Shown piece after piece: positions 32,996 to 43,259 of a stretch of DNA of 64,000 bases; position 1 is the first letter of the stretch; every line of letters starts with the position of its first letter. The translations under genes were made by a program, and so were the position numbers. Source of the DNA: Coenobita brevimanus (Eukaryota > Arthropoda > Malacostraca > Decapoda > Coenobitidae); contig CM064712.1 in NCBI GenBank assembly GCA_032717465.1, positions 21,205,717 through 21,269,716 on the forward strand, read 5' to 3'. The notes beneath the pieces were generated by a model. That model searched no databases and was not told where the DNA came from. It was given only the letters and a program-made list of their open reading frames with translations.

Positions 32996-33669
32996 GCGCC
33001 GTTTGTACATAGGAAGCCCACAAATCCTTATCCCATGGATTGCCTTTGGCTACCTTTTCAAAGCAGTCAAAGCATTCCAGTACAAAGTTCTCATCAAATG
33101 CAGGAACTAGCTGAGTCGGATTTACATGTTGATGAAGTGAGCCTGTATCCTGACCACATCTCTTTTGTTCTAATCTAATCCTTTCTAACTCAATTTCCTT
33201 TTCCATCTCTTTCATTCTAGGTTTCTCCATCTCTCTCTCTCTCTCTCTCAGTTCCCTTTCTCTTTCTCTCTCTTTTCCCTATGCATATGCCATCTGAGCT
33301 GCAACATTCTAAGCTCGTGATCACGCTGGGCTTCTCCTTCATTATAATCAATCTCTCTGATGAACAACAGTCTGATTAACAAGGCTGTCATAAGATAAGT
33401 GGGTAAATTTTTACAAGTGGACAATACACCCCCCAGGTAGTGCAATATATTTGTCTGGTAGTTTTTGATGCGATTTAAATGTTTTTGACCTTCATTTTTG
33501 TTGGAAATGCCTCATTTCCCCTCTTTTCCCATCATGAACTTTGATTGGACAAGTAGTTGAAATCAAACATTTTTCCCCCCCCAAAAAAAATGAAGTAAAA
33601 AAACAACTCAAATCGCATCAAAAACCACCAGAAAAATATACTGCACCACCGGGTAACATAACGGAACAG

Positions 33670-33915
33670 ACGAAACTTAACCAAACAGATGTAACGTAAC
33701 CTCACCAAATGCACTAAACCTAACCAAATGTAACCCAACAAACCTAACCTATCCTAGGGAAATACGTAACGTAACCCCACCAAACACACTAAACCTAACC
33801 AAACCTACCCCAACATACCTAACCTATCCTAGGGGAATAGGTAACATAACCTCACCAAACACACTAAACCTAACCAAACCTACCCCAATATACCCAACCT
33901 ATCCTAGCGGAATGC
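33670..33915. repeat. 80-bp minisatellite rich in CCTAACC
   Basis: Three imperfect units with GTAACNTAACCYCACCAAAY, CACTAAACCTAACCAAA and AACCTATCCTAGGGGAATA blocks. The CCTAA motif recalls the arthropod telomere repeat TTAGG, but the period is far longer and the repeats are degenerate; I do not call it telomeric. Confidence 0.8.
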
Positions 33916-33948
33916 TTACCCTAGAGATATGATTGTCCAGGACAAGGG

Positions 33949-34311
33949 TCATCTGGCAATAACGTCGTGGTTCCAGAACCTTTGAATCCTGTGGTTTATG
34001 AACAACATAATTTGCCAAGCCAGGAGGTGTGTGTTGTCCAGAAAAGTTCCTTTGTAGTCAGAGACACAAAAACTGCACTGTACCCATTTCTTGGTTTTTG
34101 CTTTTTTTTTTGTACCGACCACGGTACCGCTGCCTTTTCTAAATTTACACGGTTCCTGACAGTCTGGGCAATAAACTTCCGAAGGTAATACACCGTGATT
34201 TCTAAGAAACTCAATAGCCTCCTCCGATTCTGAGTGGAAACGCTTAATCACTTGTAAATAATCAATATCACATCAGGAACACACAGCACGTCCTTCTTCT
34301 TCAGAGGCCAT
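33949..34311 (-). pseudogene. ISXO2/Merlin-type transposase N-terminus
   Basis: From the ATG at 34311 the frame reads MASEEEGRAVCS, an in-frame TGA, then continues through FLRNHGVLPSEVYCPDC, KFRKGSG, KWVQCSFC, YKGTFLDNTHL and FWNHDVIAR to a stop at 33949. CPDC...CSFC is a zinc ribbon followed by a GTF-LDNT block, the layout of the N-terminal part of ISXO2/IS1595- and Merlin-type transposases. The catalytic domain is absent. A host gene with this domain is possible but the flanking inverted repeats favour a transposon. Confidence 0.65.
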
Positions 34312-34949
34312 ACCGAGAAGGATTTGAATTTTCCATCCACAAGGAATCAAAGACCAGCGTTCAAATTCATTGGTAGAATACCATCACGTGACCTAAAGTA
34401 GGCCTATGAGTGGATGATACAGACATACGAGACGCATGCGCAGTTGAAGGGAAGACAAACACACGTACAAACGCACTCATTTTTTACCCAGAGTGGCCGA
34501 GTAAAGATCCAAGGTAGGTTTTTTGGGAATTTTATATGAAACTCATTATCTCTGAAAATATCAATTTCCACATGGGGTTATGGGGTTCATTATGATCCTT
34601 AGGGACTATACTATACGTTAATGGTGCTAAAATTCCCAAACTGCGTATTGTCCACTTGTAAAATGATACCTATAAGTGCTCTGATTTTTCACTCTCAAGG
34701 TCAGACAGTGAAGGAGGAACATAGTAAGGGTCAGTCCCAAATAACTGGTGATAGATCAAGTTTGCAAGGGGGAACACATTAGAAGATTCATATGTGACAT
34801 CCAACACTTTAGCTAGGCACAACAACTGCTGTCTCTTTAATTGTCTAACTCTTTCCTCTGTTGGTGTGCTCCGAAGAAAATCTTGGGCATCCTGTTGGTT
34901 ATTAATGTGCAATGGAGCCACAATGCTATCGCTACTCTGCCCTTCCATG

Positions 34950-35775
34950 ATAGCACTGAAACAGTTTCACTGGGCAGCTGTTGAAACAATATGTTTAACG
35001 CCTTCACCCGTAAATTTCAAATATTTCACAATAATAATTATAAACACATGATACTTCTGAGTATTATCCTGGCGAGGTTAAGCCATTTTCTTGTTACGAC
35101 TCTGAAGTGGCGCAAAGGATATAAAATTATTTATGATGATCTGACTGCGTTATAAAAGAATAAAAAAATATATTGAATGAAAAAGAAATCTGAAGCAAGG
35201 AAAGGCACACTTCAGAGCAATAACTCAGGTTCTCATCCCACTATCAATAATAAAATCATGGGGCACTAGGGGGAATAAAAATAGAAAAAAAAATACATAA
35301 CAAATTAAATTTTACAAAGGGATAATGGATGAACAATAACAAACACCTAATTTAGAAAAATCATGACTAGAAATGTCACGTAAAGAAATATTATCAAAAC
35401 GAATGAAATATTTTATGCACGATAATACCCTGAAATCCTAAAATTAATAAACAATAGATACAAAGTTGGGAGGGACACGAGGAGTCTCAAACCAATAAGA
35501 ACATTAGTAATAATAGTAATAATAACAATAATAATAGTAATAATAACAATAATAAGAGTTCCTAAGTATGATATACGAACTAAGACTTATCTGAGTTACG
35601 GGTATATGGGTGTGGATGCGGTTCAACAGCGGAGCTTACATTACAGGAACGAAAACAAATATTCACGTACTCCCTCGGCAGACCTTCCTCATGCAAATTT
35701 CAGCCCTCAACTGAATTTCGCCTTATTTTTTTGGGGTTGGCCTACTGGACCACAAGAAAGCCCTGGTCATTAAGA

Positions 35776-35860
<85 letters not shown>

Positions 35861-35900
35861 CACACACACTTCCATGCATATATACAGACACACTCTCATG

Positions 35901-35953
<53 letters not shown>

Positions 35954-36140
35954 TTTATTTTATTTTATTTTTCTGTATCTTATTTTTACTTTTTATTTTT
36001 TTTTGACCTTACATTATTCATAAACAAAAATACCTAATCTAATGACCCTAAAACTAATAGCCTAACAGACAAATCGCTAATCTATACTAAATCCTAAAAA
36101 GACAAATAGCTAAACGTACAGTAATGATTAAAATAAAAAT
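34950..36140. other. no gene recognised; AT-rich with microsatellites
   Basis: (AAT)n-like runs at 35505-35560; (TA)n at 35779-35853, a CA stretch with CATGCATATA, and (TA)n at 35915-35948. Codons are open only by composition. Confidence 0.7.
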
Positions 36141-36167
36141 ACCTTGACCAAGAGAACACCATCGACT

Positions 36168-36203
36168 GCAGATATGTAATGCCTTTCTACATTACATACC
36201 TGC
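36168..36203 (-). other. hairpin 1, loop TAGAAAGG (minus strand)
   Basis: Plus strand: arm GCAGATATGTAATG, loop CCTTTCTA, arm CATTACATACCTGC. All 14 positions pair, with one position (A opposite C on plus, G-U on the minus RNA). The exact same eight-base loop occurs in hairpin 2. Confidence 0.75.
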
Positions 36204-36403
36204 ACTTATCACCTGCTGACTGTCAGTCGAGGCACAACCTAATATAGGGGACATCAATATATGAAAGGTTCTGCATTGCCGTGAATATTTCCATATACGT
36301 CAGCTGTCGGCCCTAATTAGAATGACTTAAACAAGATGATATAATATATTTACGTAATATGTACAAAAAGTGAAGGACCTCGCCCAACCAACCACCATCG
36401 ACT

Positions 36404-36439
36404 GCAAGTGCCCAATACCTTTCTATATTGCACACTTGC
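36404..36439 (-). other. hairpin 2, same loop, changed stem
   Basis: Plus strand: arm GCAAGTGCCCAATA, loop CCTTTCTA, arm TATTGCACACTTGC. Seven outer and five inner pairs enclose a 2x2 internal mismatch (on minus RNA, one of these is U-G). The stem differs from hairpin 1 at both partners of four pairs, always restoring pairing. Confidence 0.75.
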
Positions 36440-36668
36440 ACTCATCAGCTGGTGACTGTCAGGCGAGGAACGGGCTTTAATGTAGGGGACATCAATATTA
36501 GAAACAGATCAGTGGGAGGAGGAACTATTTCAAATATGTCAACTGTCAACCCTAATTAATAGTACAATATATACATATTTTACAGTCGATAAAATGCCAC
36601 ACCCAAGCAGCAAAAAGTCACATCACTCTGATCAATCTGGTCTGTCTCAAGAGTTATCAATTTATCAG

Positions 36669-37706
36669 TCATAACAATGTCCCCATCACCCAGGATGGTG
36701 GAAAGTGGTATGGGACATCTGTTGGCAACAGAAAGTGATTTATAAGTGAAGTCCTTTCACGAATAAATCGCCGACAGCGCAGGATGATATGACTGATAGA
36801 CAACACCGCATCACAGATGTCACAGTGCCGTGAGAATCGTCTTTCCATATAAGGTTTAATGTGCGTTACAATGGTGGCATTAAGCCGCAAATGAGCCAAC
36901 ACTTTTTCGTCCAGGCATCTGGGAAGGTTGGCAGTGTCCCAGTCACCCAGGTACGGCTTTCGTGTTGGAATATTTATTCTGGTCCACTGACCTTGCCACA
37001 GAAGATTGATTGATTTCTTTCCGAGAGAGAGACTCGACCATAGATCACGAGGAACGTCCCAAGTCTCCTCGAGCTCTACAGCTGACTTTGCAAGTAAGTC
37101 AGCCTACTCATTGCCGTAAATGCGACAATGACCAGGCACCCAGATCAGCATGAAGGACTTGTTGCATGAATGCAGTTTATTAACAATGCAGCCCTGGATC
37201 TCATTAGAATCTGTAGTGCAAGAAGCAATCGCCTGAAGAGCTGATTTTGAATCTGATAATATGACAAATAAGTCATGCCTAGAATTGAGAGCATAGTCTA
37301 TGGCTTTGTCAATAGCAAAAAGTTCGGAGGTAAACACAGATATATGAGTCGGCAACCGATACCTGAGGGCACATTCGGTCGACCATACACTTGCACCCAC
37401 ACATTCACTCGACTTGGAACCGTTGCTGTACAATTGGTGGGATCTCAAGTGGTGCACGATGATGTTACGAAACAAGTGGTGGACCTCCACCTCTAGCGCC
37501 TTGGTCTTTGGTGCTGGGAGCCATGACACATCAACAGTGAAAGCAGGTGGCTCCCAAGGCACTATATTTTTAATCACTAATTTGTCACAGTCACTGAGGT
37601 CCACACCAAGCTCCTGAGTCAGGAAGTGGAGGAGAACGGCAAGTGGCCGACACCCCCTCCCCCGCATAAGATGGTGGTATTGGCGCAGGGGTGGTACAGG
37701 CCACAT
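36669..37706 (-). pseudogene. I-type LINE RNase H and C-terminal domain
   Basis: One frame with an in-frame TAG at about 37103. RNase H motifs: LYSNGSKSSECVGA (D of the usual DGS replaced by N), TSELFAIDKAI, FVILSDSKSALQAI and LIWVPGHCRIYGNE, so the catalytic D-E-D set is partly changed (first D to N). After the stop the frame runs on through ADLLAKSAVELEE to CDICDAVLSISHIILRC, a CCHC-like C-terminal zinc motif. The protein would remove RNA from the cDNA hybrid. Confidence 0.8.
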
Positions 37707-37759
37707 TGCTGATATTACTTTCCCTTGATGTTCTCAACCTGTACGATAATGCCAGGTGG

Positions 37760-38740
37760 TCATGGCGAATACGGAGGGGAGGCACATTCGCCTCCACTTC
37801 CATACGAGCTACACGGGTACACCTGGAAGGCTCCAAGACACATATGCAAAAATTTATTCTGCAACACATCCAATCCTTTCAGCGTGGCATCGGATGCCGA
37901 GCCATACACCTGTGTGCCATAGTCTAGCTTTGATCGAATAAGGGACTTATACACCATTAATAAAGATTTTCTGTTGGCCCTCCATGTAGTACCCGCTAGG
38001 TACTTGAGGACATTTAACGGCTTGTCACAACGAGCAATCAAATTATTAACATGAACTTTGAAGTTCAAATGACGATCAAAATGTATTCCTAAAAACTTTA
38101 CAGAATTTTGAAATGGTACCTCTTGATTATCCAAAGTTAAGCACAAATTAGGTACCTTACGAGTCGTAAAAACTACAGTGGCACACTTAGGGATGGAAAT
38201 CTTAAATCCCCACTGCAAGGCCCATTGGTGGACGGAATCAAGGGCTGCTTGAATCCGCCCAGCCGAAAATTGTGTATTATGGGAAGAGTGCCATATTGCT
38301 CAATCATCAGCGTAGAGTGAGTATTTAAGATTCCTCGAGATGGGAGCTGATGACAGAATATCATTGATCATAATACTAAATAAATGGGACTAAGCACACT
38401 TCCCTGTGGCACCCCGCTTTCCTCGATAAATATATCCGATGTTACATTACAGGGCAATTTGACAGAGAGAGTTCTGTCCGTTAAGAAATTTGAAATAGAA
38501 ATAGGCAAATTTCCTTTTAAACCATAAGCATAGAGCTTCATCGGTATACTGTGTAGCCATGTCATGTCATAGACTTTATTGATGTCCAAGAACACCCCTA
38601 CCATGAATTCTTTATTGGCAAACGCGTCTGCAATACAATGCTCCATATTCATTAAATGATCTAGTGAACTTCTGTATTTACAGAAGCCATGTATCCCAAA
38701 CGGGGTGACCAAGGGCTTAGATTTAATCACTAATTGTGTA
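37760..38740 (-). pseudogene. I-type LINE reverse transcriptase
   Basis: First part (38740-38368): KPLVTPFGIHGFCKYRSSLDHL, VGVFLDINKVYDMTW and EESGVPQGSVLSPIYLV. A frameshift near 38368 then leads to MINDILSSAPISRNLKYS, LYADD (38303-38314) and an immediate TGA where W is expected, then RIQAALDSVHQWALQWGFK and the thumb region FLGIHFDRHLNFKVH, KLDYGTQVYGSAS. Missing its N-terminal motifs, which end at the insertion boundary. Confidence 0.8.
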
Positions 38741-39147
38741 CAGGGGAGGGGCACTAATCCTCCACCAACCCCACTTGACACGTAGGGAGAACAACAGCAT
38801 CTGGTGTTCCCAGGCGGTCACCCATCCAAGTACTAACCAGACCCAACGTTGCTTAACTTCACATATATCCACTTTTGCATCCTCAAGCACCTGAACAATC
38901 TCTCTCTCTTTCACTTCATCATTCACTCCTCTTACATTCCATGTTCCCACCCTAAGAATGTCCTTTGTCTGTTCCTTAGTCATCAATGTATGGTCCGTCT
39001 GGGTCCGAGGCACTTTATTTGCTTTTTTAGTTAGTTCTTTTTACAGGGTGGGGCACTAATCCACCACCAACCCTTTTAGTCGCCTCGTACGACAAGCAGG
39101 GATACTGGGGGAGTATTCTTGAAACCCCCCTACCCCCAGGGGGTCTG
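38741..39147 (-). mobile_element. RTE leader and endonuclease start fused to 5S-like segment
   Basis: Minus-strand order: leader (GGGGGTAGGGGGG, CAGTATCCCTGCTTGTCGTA, GTTGGTGGTGGATTAGTGCC), start of the endonuclease (VGTWNVRG, EREIVQVLEDAKVDICEV), a 5S rRNA-derived segment, then GGGGTTGGTGGAGGATTAGT, which is again similar to the leader. The whole lies between ORF1 and the reverse transcriptase of the I-type LINE. The same leader is present at 16215-16335. Confidence 0.65.
38781..38860 (-). pseudogene. 5S rRNA-derived fragment (3' two thirds)
   Basis: On the minus strand the segment begins GAAGTTAAGCAACGTTGGGT, continues CTGGTTAGTACTTGGATGGG and TGACCGCCTGGGAACACCAG and ends ATGCTGTTGTTCTCCCTACG. 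This is the animal 5S rRNA from about position 45 to the 3' end, including internal promoter box C. The 5' third with box A is absent. So it is a pseudogene or the head of a 5S-derived SINE (SINE3), not a working 5S gene. Confidence 0.85.
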
Positions 39148-39149
39148 AC

Positions 39150-39457
39150 ATTGATAATTTCACATCCTACTTTCACATTGGTAGGAAGAGATACTTTTCC
39201 AAAAGTGAAGACTACTGTGGCTGTCTTTGTCCTTATGCCTTCTTGGAAACAAGTTATGAGGCGGGCATCAATTACATCTTGCTGAGCAAGTTCACGGATG
39301 ATGTTGTCGTCTTCCACTACCAGGAGGTCCCTGCAGGTGATAACACCTTTACAGGAATTCATGGAATGAGGGATCCTCGGCACAACATCATAACAGTGGA
39401 ATTTGCTCAACATCATTAAATCCTTTACCTGGCACGAGTTTACGGTCTTTACTAGAA
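39150..39457 (-). pseudogene. I-type LINE ORF1 (nucleic-acid-binding protein), middle part
   Basis: Contains KTVNSCQVKDLMMLSKFHCY, VPRIPHSMNSCKGVITCRDL, EDDNIIRELAQQDVIDARLI and ATVVFTFGKVSLPTNVKVGC. This is the RRM-like region of ORF1/gag proteins of I and Jockey LINEs (hallmarks: N-S-xGVI-xRDL and LTF..P.LP..I.VGY). The expected zinc knuckles directly after VGY are lost where the RTE leader begins at 39147. Confidence 0.75.
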
Positions 39458-39465
39458 GACTAGAA

Positions 39466-42232
39466 ATGAAAATGGGGAACAAATGATAGGGATGTGTGTT
39501 GAGCGAGAGATGGTGATTGGAAATACGCTGTTTGAGAAGAAAGATATTTATAAGTATACATGGGTGAGACAGGAGGGTGGAAGGGTTGTTGATAGAGCTT
39601 TGATGGACTATGTGGTTGTGTCTAGGAATGTAATCGGAAGACTGTTGGATGTGAAAGTTCTGAGAGGGGAGGGTGGAGGTATGTCTGACCACTACCTGGT
39701 GGAGGGAAAGTTAAGAGTAGGTAAGAGATGGGCGAGAGCTAGGAGGGTTAGGTGTGGCAGGGAGGTTTTGAAAGCGAGTGAGTTGGATAAAAGATAGAAA
39801 AAGATAGAGTATCAGGAGAAATTGAAAGATGAGTGGAACGCAGTGAAAGATCAGGAAAATGGCTGTGTGGAGGAGGAATGGAGTTGTTTAAGAGTGCTGT
39901 GGTGGGGCATGCACAAGAGGTGTGTGGTGTGAGATATGTGGGTAGTGGTGTAAGAAAAGGAAGTGACTGGTGGTGCGAGGAAGTAAGTATGGCTGTGGCT
40001 GACAAGAGACGTGCATATGAAGTGTGGCTACAGAGGAAGGATGACATGTCATATGAAAGGTATAAGGAAAAGAGGAATAGGGCGAGAAGGGCTGTGCATG
40101 ATGATAAAGTGGCAGCAGATGAGAGATAGGGTAGGCAGCTGATAGAGAATTTTCAACAGAATAAGAAAATGTTTTCGTAGGAGGTGAAAAGGGTGCGAAA
40201 GGGAGAGTCTGGGAAGGAAGAACGAGTAAAAGCAGAGGATGGAAGGATGTTAATTGAGATGGATGCAGTAAGGAAGAGATGGGCAGAGTATTTTGAAAGA
40301 TTGTTAAATGTAGAGGAGGAAAGGGTGGCTGAGATCGTGGCGGATGGAGGGTGCAAGGAATAAATGTGTTGGGAGAGTTGAATGATTCTTTGATCACGAA
40401 GGAGGAGGTGGAGAAGGCAGTAAAGGAGATGAAAACAGGGAAAGCTGCAGGTATGGATGGGTGTGCTGTGGAATGCCTGAAGGGTGGTGGAGTGACTATT
40501 GTTGACTGGTTAGTAAGATTGTTGAATATGTACTTTGTGAAAGGTATGGTGCCAGTTGACTGGGCAAGTGCTTGTGTGGTCCCGTTGTATAAAGGCAGGG
40601 GTGATAAGTATGAATGTACTAGCTTTAGGGGTATAAATCTATTGAGTGTTGTAGGTAAGGTTTATGGTAGAGTGTTAATTATGAGAGTTAGAGAGGTACA
40701 GAGGGAGTGATTGGTGATGAGCAGTGTGGCTTTCGGAAAGGAAGGGGATGCGTGGATCAGGTGTTTGCTGTGAGACAAGTGTGTGAAAAGTATTTAGCGA
40801 AAGGCAAGGATGTGTTTTGGGCATTCATGGATTTAGGGAAAGTGTATGATAGAATTGATAGGGAGGCTTTGTGGACTGTTTTATGATTGTATGGACTTGA
40901 TGGTAAGTTACTAAAAGGGGTGAAAAGTTTTTATGTAAATAGTATAGCGTGTGTAAGAGTGGGAAATGCTGTGAGTGATTGGTTTCCCGTGAGAGTGGGG
41001 CTGCGACAGGGATGTGTGATGTCGCCTTGGTTGTTTAATATTTACATGGATGGTGTTGTAAGGGAGGTGAATGCAAGCGTTTTAGGTGGAGGTCTGAGTC
41101 TGGTGAATGTTGCTGGTGGAGAGTGGAATCTGAAGCAGCTGCTGTTTGCAGATGATACTGCACTAGTGGCTGATTCAGAGGAGAGATTGAGACAGCTGGC
41201 AGAGGAGTTTGGAAGGGTGTGTGAAAGGAGGAAATTGAAAGTAAATGAAAATAAGAGTAAAGTGATGAAGTGAACGAGGTTGGTAGATGGCAGGGGGATG
41301 AATATAGTTTTGAATGGCGAGTTGCTTGAGGAGGTAGAGTGTTTTAAATATTTAGGGTCACATGTTGCTGTGGATCGAAGAATAGATGCAGAAATGAAGT
41401 TCAGAATAAATGAAGTAGGAAAGGTGCTGGGAGGAATTAAAAAAGTGTTTAGATGTTGTTCACTTAAAATGGATGTAAAGAGAAGGCTGTATGAGGGTGT
41501 TGTGGTACCGACTGCGTTATATGGGGCTGAAACATGGAATATGGGTGTAGCAGAGAGGAAAAGTTTGAATGTAATGGAGATGAGGTGTCTGAGAAGTATG
41601 TGTGGAGTGACGCGTATGGATCAAGTGCGAAATGATGAAGTGCGAAGGAGAACTGGAGTTGTTTGGGAGATGGCTGGTAGAGTTGAGCAGAGGGTGTTGC
41701 GATGGTTTGGGCATATGGAGAGAATGGATAATGAGCGATTGGTGAAAAAGTTAACTAGATCTGATGTGAGAGGTGTAAGGCTGAGAGGAAGACCACGAAT
41801 ACGATGGATGGACAGTGTGAAGAGAACGCTGGATGCAAGAGAGATGTCTGTTGAACAACGAAGAGTGACTGTGCGTGACAGAAATAAATGGAGGGAAATT
41901 GTGAATGAATAAGTGATGACACAGCCCTGAGGGGATGTTCTCCCGCATTTGGTCTTATCAACTAGTCATGCCAGGTGCGGGTAAGGGAATGGGTCTGTTA
42001 TGATGTGGCAGGGGTTAACCAGCTCTGCTGTGGGCCCTGCTGCAGAGGTCACTGATTGCATTGCGCAGTTGACCCTTGTGCGGTGTGGTGTGGTGAGGAT
42101 CTGACCCTTCTCCCCTTTGGGGCTAAGATGCGAATGAATGTGTTTAAATGAATGAGTAAATGGGTAGTGTGTCGTCCTGTCTTGGCTATCTCCCTTTCGT
42201 TGGGGGAAGCAGCCTAGGTATATAGATAGATA
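39466..42232 (+). mobile_element. second RTE LINE family, 5'-truncated, with target-site duplication
   Basis: Starts inside the endonuclease (ENGEQMIGMCVEREMVIGNT, SDHYLVEGKL), followed by reverse transcriptase: VEKAVKEMKTGKAAGMDGCA, FRGINLLSVVGKVYGRVL, FMDLGKVYDRIDREALW, then a stop, VGLRQGCVMSPWLFNIYMDG and LLFADDTALVADSE (about 41143), and a C-terminus RWFGHMERMDNERLVKKLTR and RPRIRWMDSVKRTL to a stop at 41912. The 3' UTR ends GGGGGAAGCAGCCTAGG with an ATAG tail. GACTAGAA flanks both sides (39458-39465 and 42233-42240), a clean 8-bp duplication in the I-type ORF1. About 4-5 disabling changes. Confidence 0.85.
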
Positions 42233-42240
42233 GACTAGAA

Positions 42241-42420
42241 CGTCCCCACTAGCAAGTTTTTTCACCTGTTCCACCTCACTGGCACACCCATCAATCACCT
42301 TCTTAATGATGAAGGGATTGAGGCTGGACAGGGGTGCAGAACCAACCGCATGAAGTAAGACAAAGGTTGTGTTATTTACATTAAAGTCTAGCGGGGTACG
42401 TGTCTGGGGCCGTTCAGTCT
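42241..42420 (-). pseudogene. I-type LINE ORF1, upstream part
   Basis: Minus frame TPLDFNVNNTTFVLLHAVGS, then APLSSLNPFIIKKVIDGCAS and EVEQVKKLASGDVLV, which leads across the RTE insertion to KTVNSCQV at 39.44 kb. The two frames differ by one base at the join. Upstream of about 42420 a stop closes the frame. Confidence 0.65.
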
Positions 42421-43206
42421 CAGGGCAGTCTGTTCATGCAGCAGTCAGGGGTCGGTCAGGACTACCTCCCCCCCTGAAGGGGGGGGTGGCAGTAGGGGCG
42501 TATGCCATAGGAACCACTTCCTCCTCGTGGGGGAAGTGGGAAGAAGGAGAAAAATGAGTAAAGGACAAAGTACCCGGGAAAGACACACCTAGTCTGAGAT
42601 TACCCTCTCAAACCACTATCGGGAAGACACACCTGTGTATAACTCACATCCCACAGCGATCAGTGGGGGGTACACTCCAGAGGTGAGTAAGCAAAGGCAA
42701 TCTCAGTGGGTAGATACAAACACCTACTATATCTCTAAGAAGGGTAGGGAGGAATATGAGAACTAGCTAACCTAACTAAATTAGGGAAAAATGCAATAAA
42801 ACTATTGCCAGTGGGTCAGTCCTAAAAGCTAGAGAAGAGCTCAGCACACGTCCGCTCTCTTCGCAACCATGCATAAAAGTCGACTTTCGCATGGTAACAA
42901 TGTCGTTTATATGACAAAAGTGCGGGTGCAAAAGTAGCAATTGAGGACGCCCTTTCACAATTAAACTTAAGTGACAAAACATTTCCATTGTGCTAATAGT
43001 TATAATACAACGATCATGAATACGGAAACACTGGCACCAAATGCTGTCTGAGAGGGATTCACAATGTTTTTATAATAAGGATACTTCAAAATACACATCC
43101 ACACCCCCCAACACTACAGAAAAAATGGTAAGTCTTTATAAATGAGGGGCACGTGGGAAAAGACTACAGGTTTTCACGAGTCTTTCACACGTACACGTAT
43201 ACATAC

Positions 43207-43259
<53 letters not shown>

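Larger units (their letters stand above)
33409..34663 (-). mobile_element. Merlin/ISXO2-like DNA transposon remnant
   Basis: Ends are inverted repeats: TTTTACAAGTGGACAATAC at 33409-33427 and its exact complement at 34645-34663. The interior encodes an ISXO2-type transposase N-terminus on the minus strand. The element splits a gag-like ORF. I found no convincing 8-9 bp target duplication (TGGGTAAAT against TGATACCTA), so the precise ends are provisional. It contains a minisatellite (33670-33915) that could have expanded after insertion. Confidence 0.65.
32996..34948 (-). pseudogene. gag-like ORF of an LTR retrotransposon, split by a Merlin-like element
   Basis: The minus strand from 34948 encodes a 92-residue start with LKRQQLLCLAKVLDV (SAP-like opening seen in many arthropod gag proteins), then a tail with YVPPSLSDLESEK. 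After the insertion it continues (33405-33000) with a charged coiled-coil rich in E, R and K (MEKPRMKEMEKEIELERIR), then LVPAFDENFVLECFDCFEKV and NPWDKDLWASYVQTAL, a capsid-like block. It is cut at TTAA (32995); residues beyond that come from the TTAA element. No pol sequence seen. Confidence 0.6.
36140..36590 (-). repeat. tandem duplication (236-bp period) with hairpins, 3' side of I-type LINE
   Basis: Two units align: ACCTTGACCAAGAGAACACC with ACCTCGCCCAACCAACCACC, then ATCGACTGCA, a hairpin, ACTYATCASCTG-TGACTGTCAG and GGGGACATCAATAT. A third, partial unit start occurs near 36590 (AAAATGCCACACCCAAGCAG). They lie just beyond the C-terminal coding end of the I-type LINE, so in that orientation they form its 3' untranslated region or its downstream flank. 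Confidence 0.7.
36591..42420 (-). mobile_element. I-type (RNase H-bearing) LINE, split by two insertions
   Basis: Minus-strand pieces in order: ORF1 start (about 42420-42241), ORF1 continuation (39457-39150), reverse transcriptase (38740-37760), RNase H and C-terminal domain (37706-36669). A second RTE family (39466-42232) and an RTE-leader/5S segment (38741-39147) interrupt it. The zinc knuckles expected after ORF1 and the endonuclease of ORF2 are missing, so sequence was deleted at or near the second insertion. Presence of RNase H points to the I/Jockey-I group. Confidence 0.75.

Noticed and set aside
33670..33915. telomere
   Set aside because: Period about 80 bp, degenerate and interstitial.
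33949..34311. host zinc-ribbon gene
   Set aside because: In-frame stop, no continuing domain, and perfect inverted repeats around it favour a transposon.
38781..38860. functional 5S rRNA gene
   Set aside because: The 5' third with box A is missing and no terminator T run follows ACG at its end.
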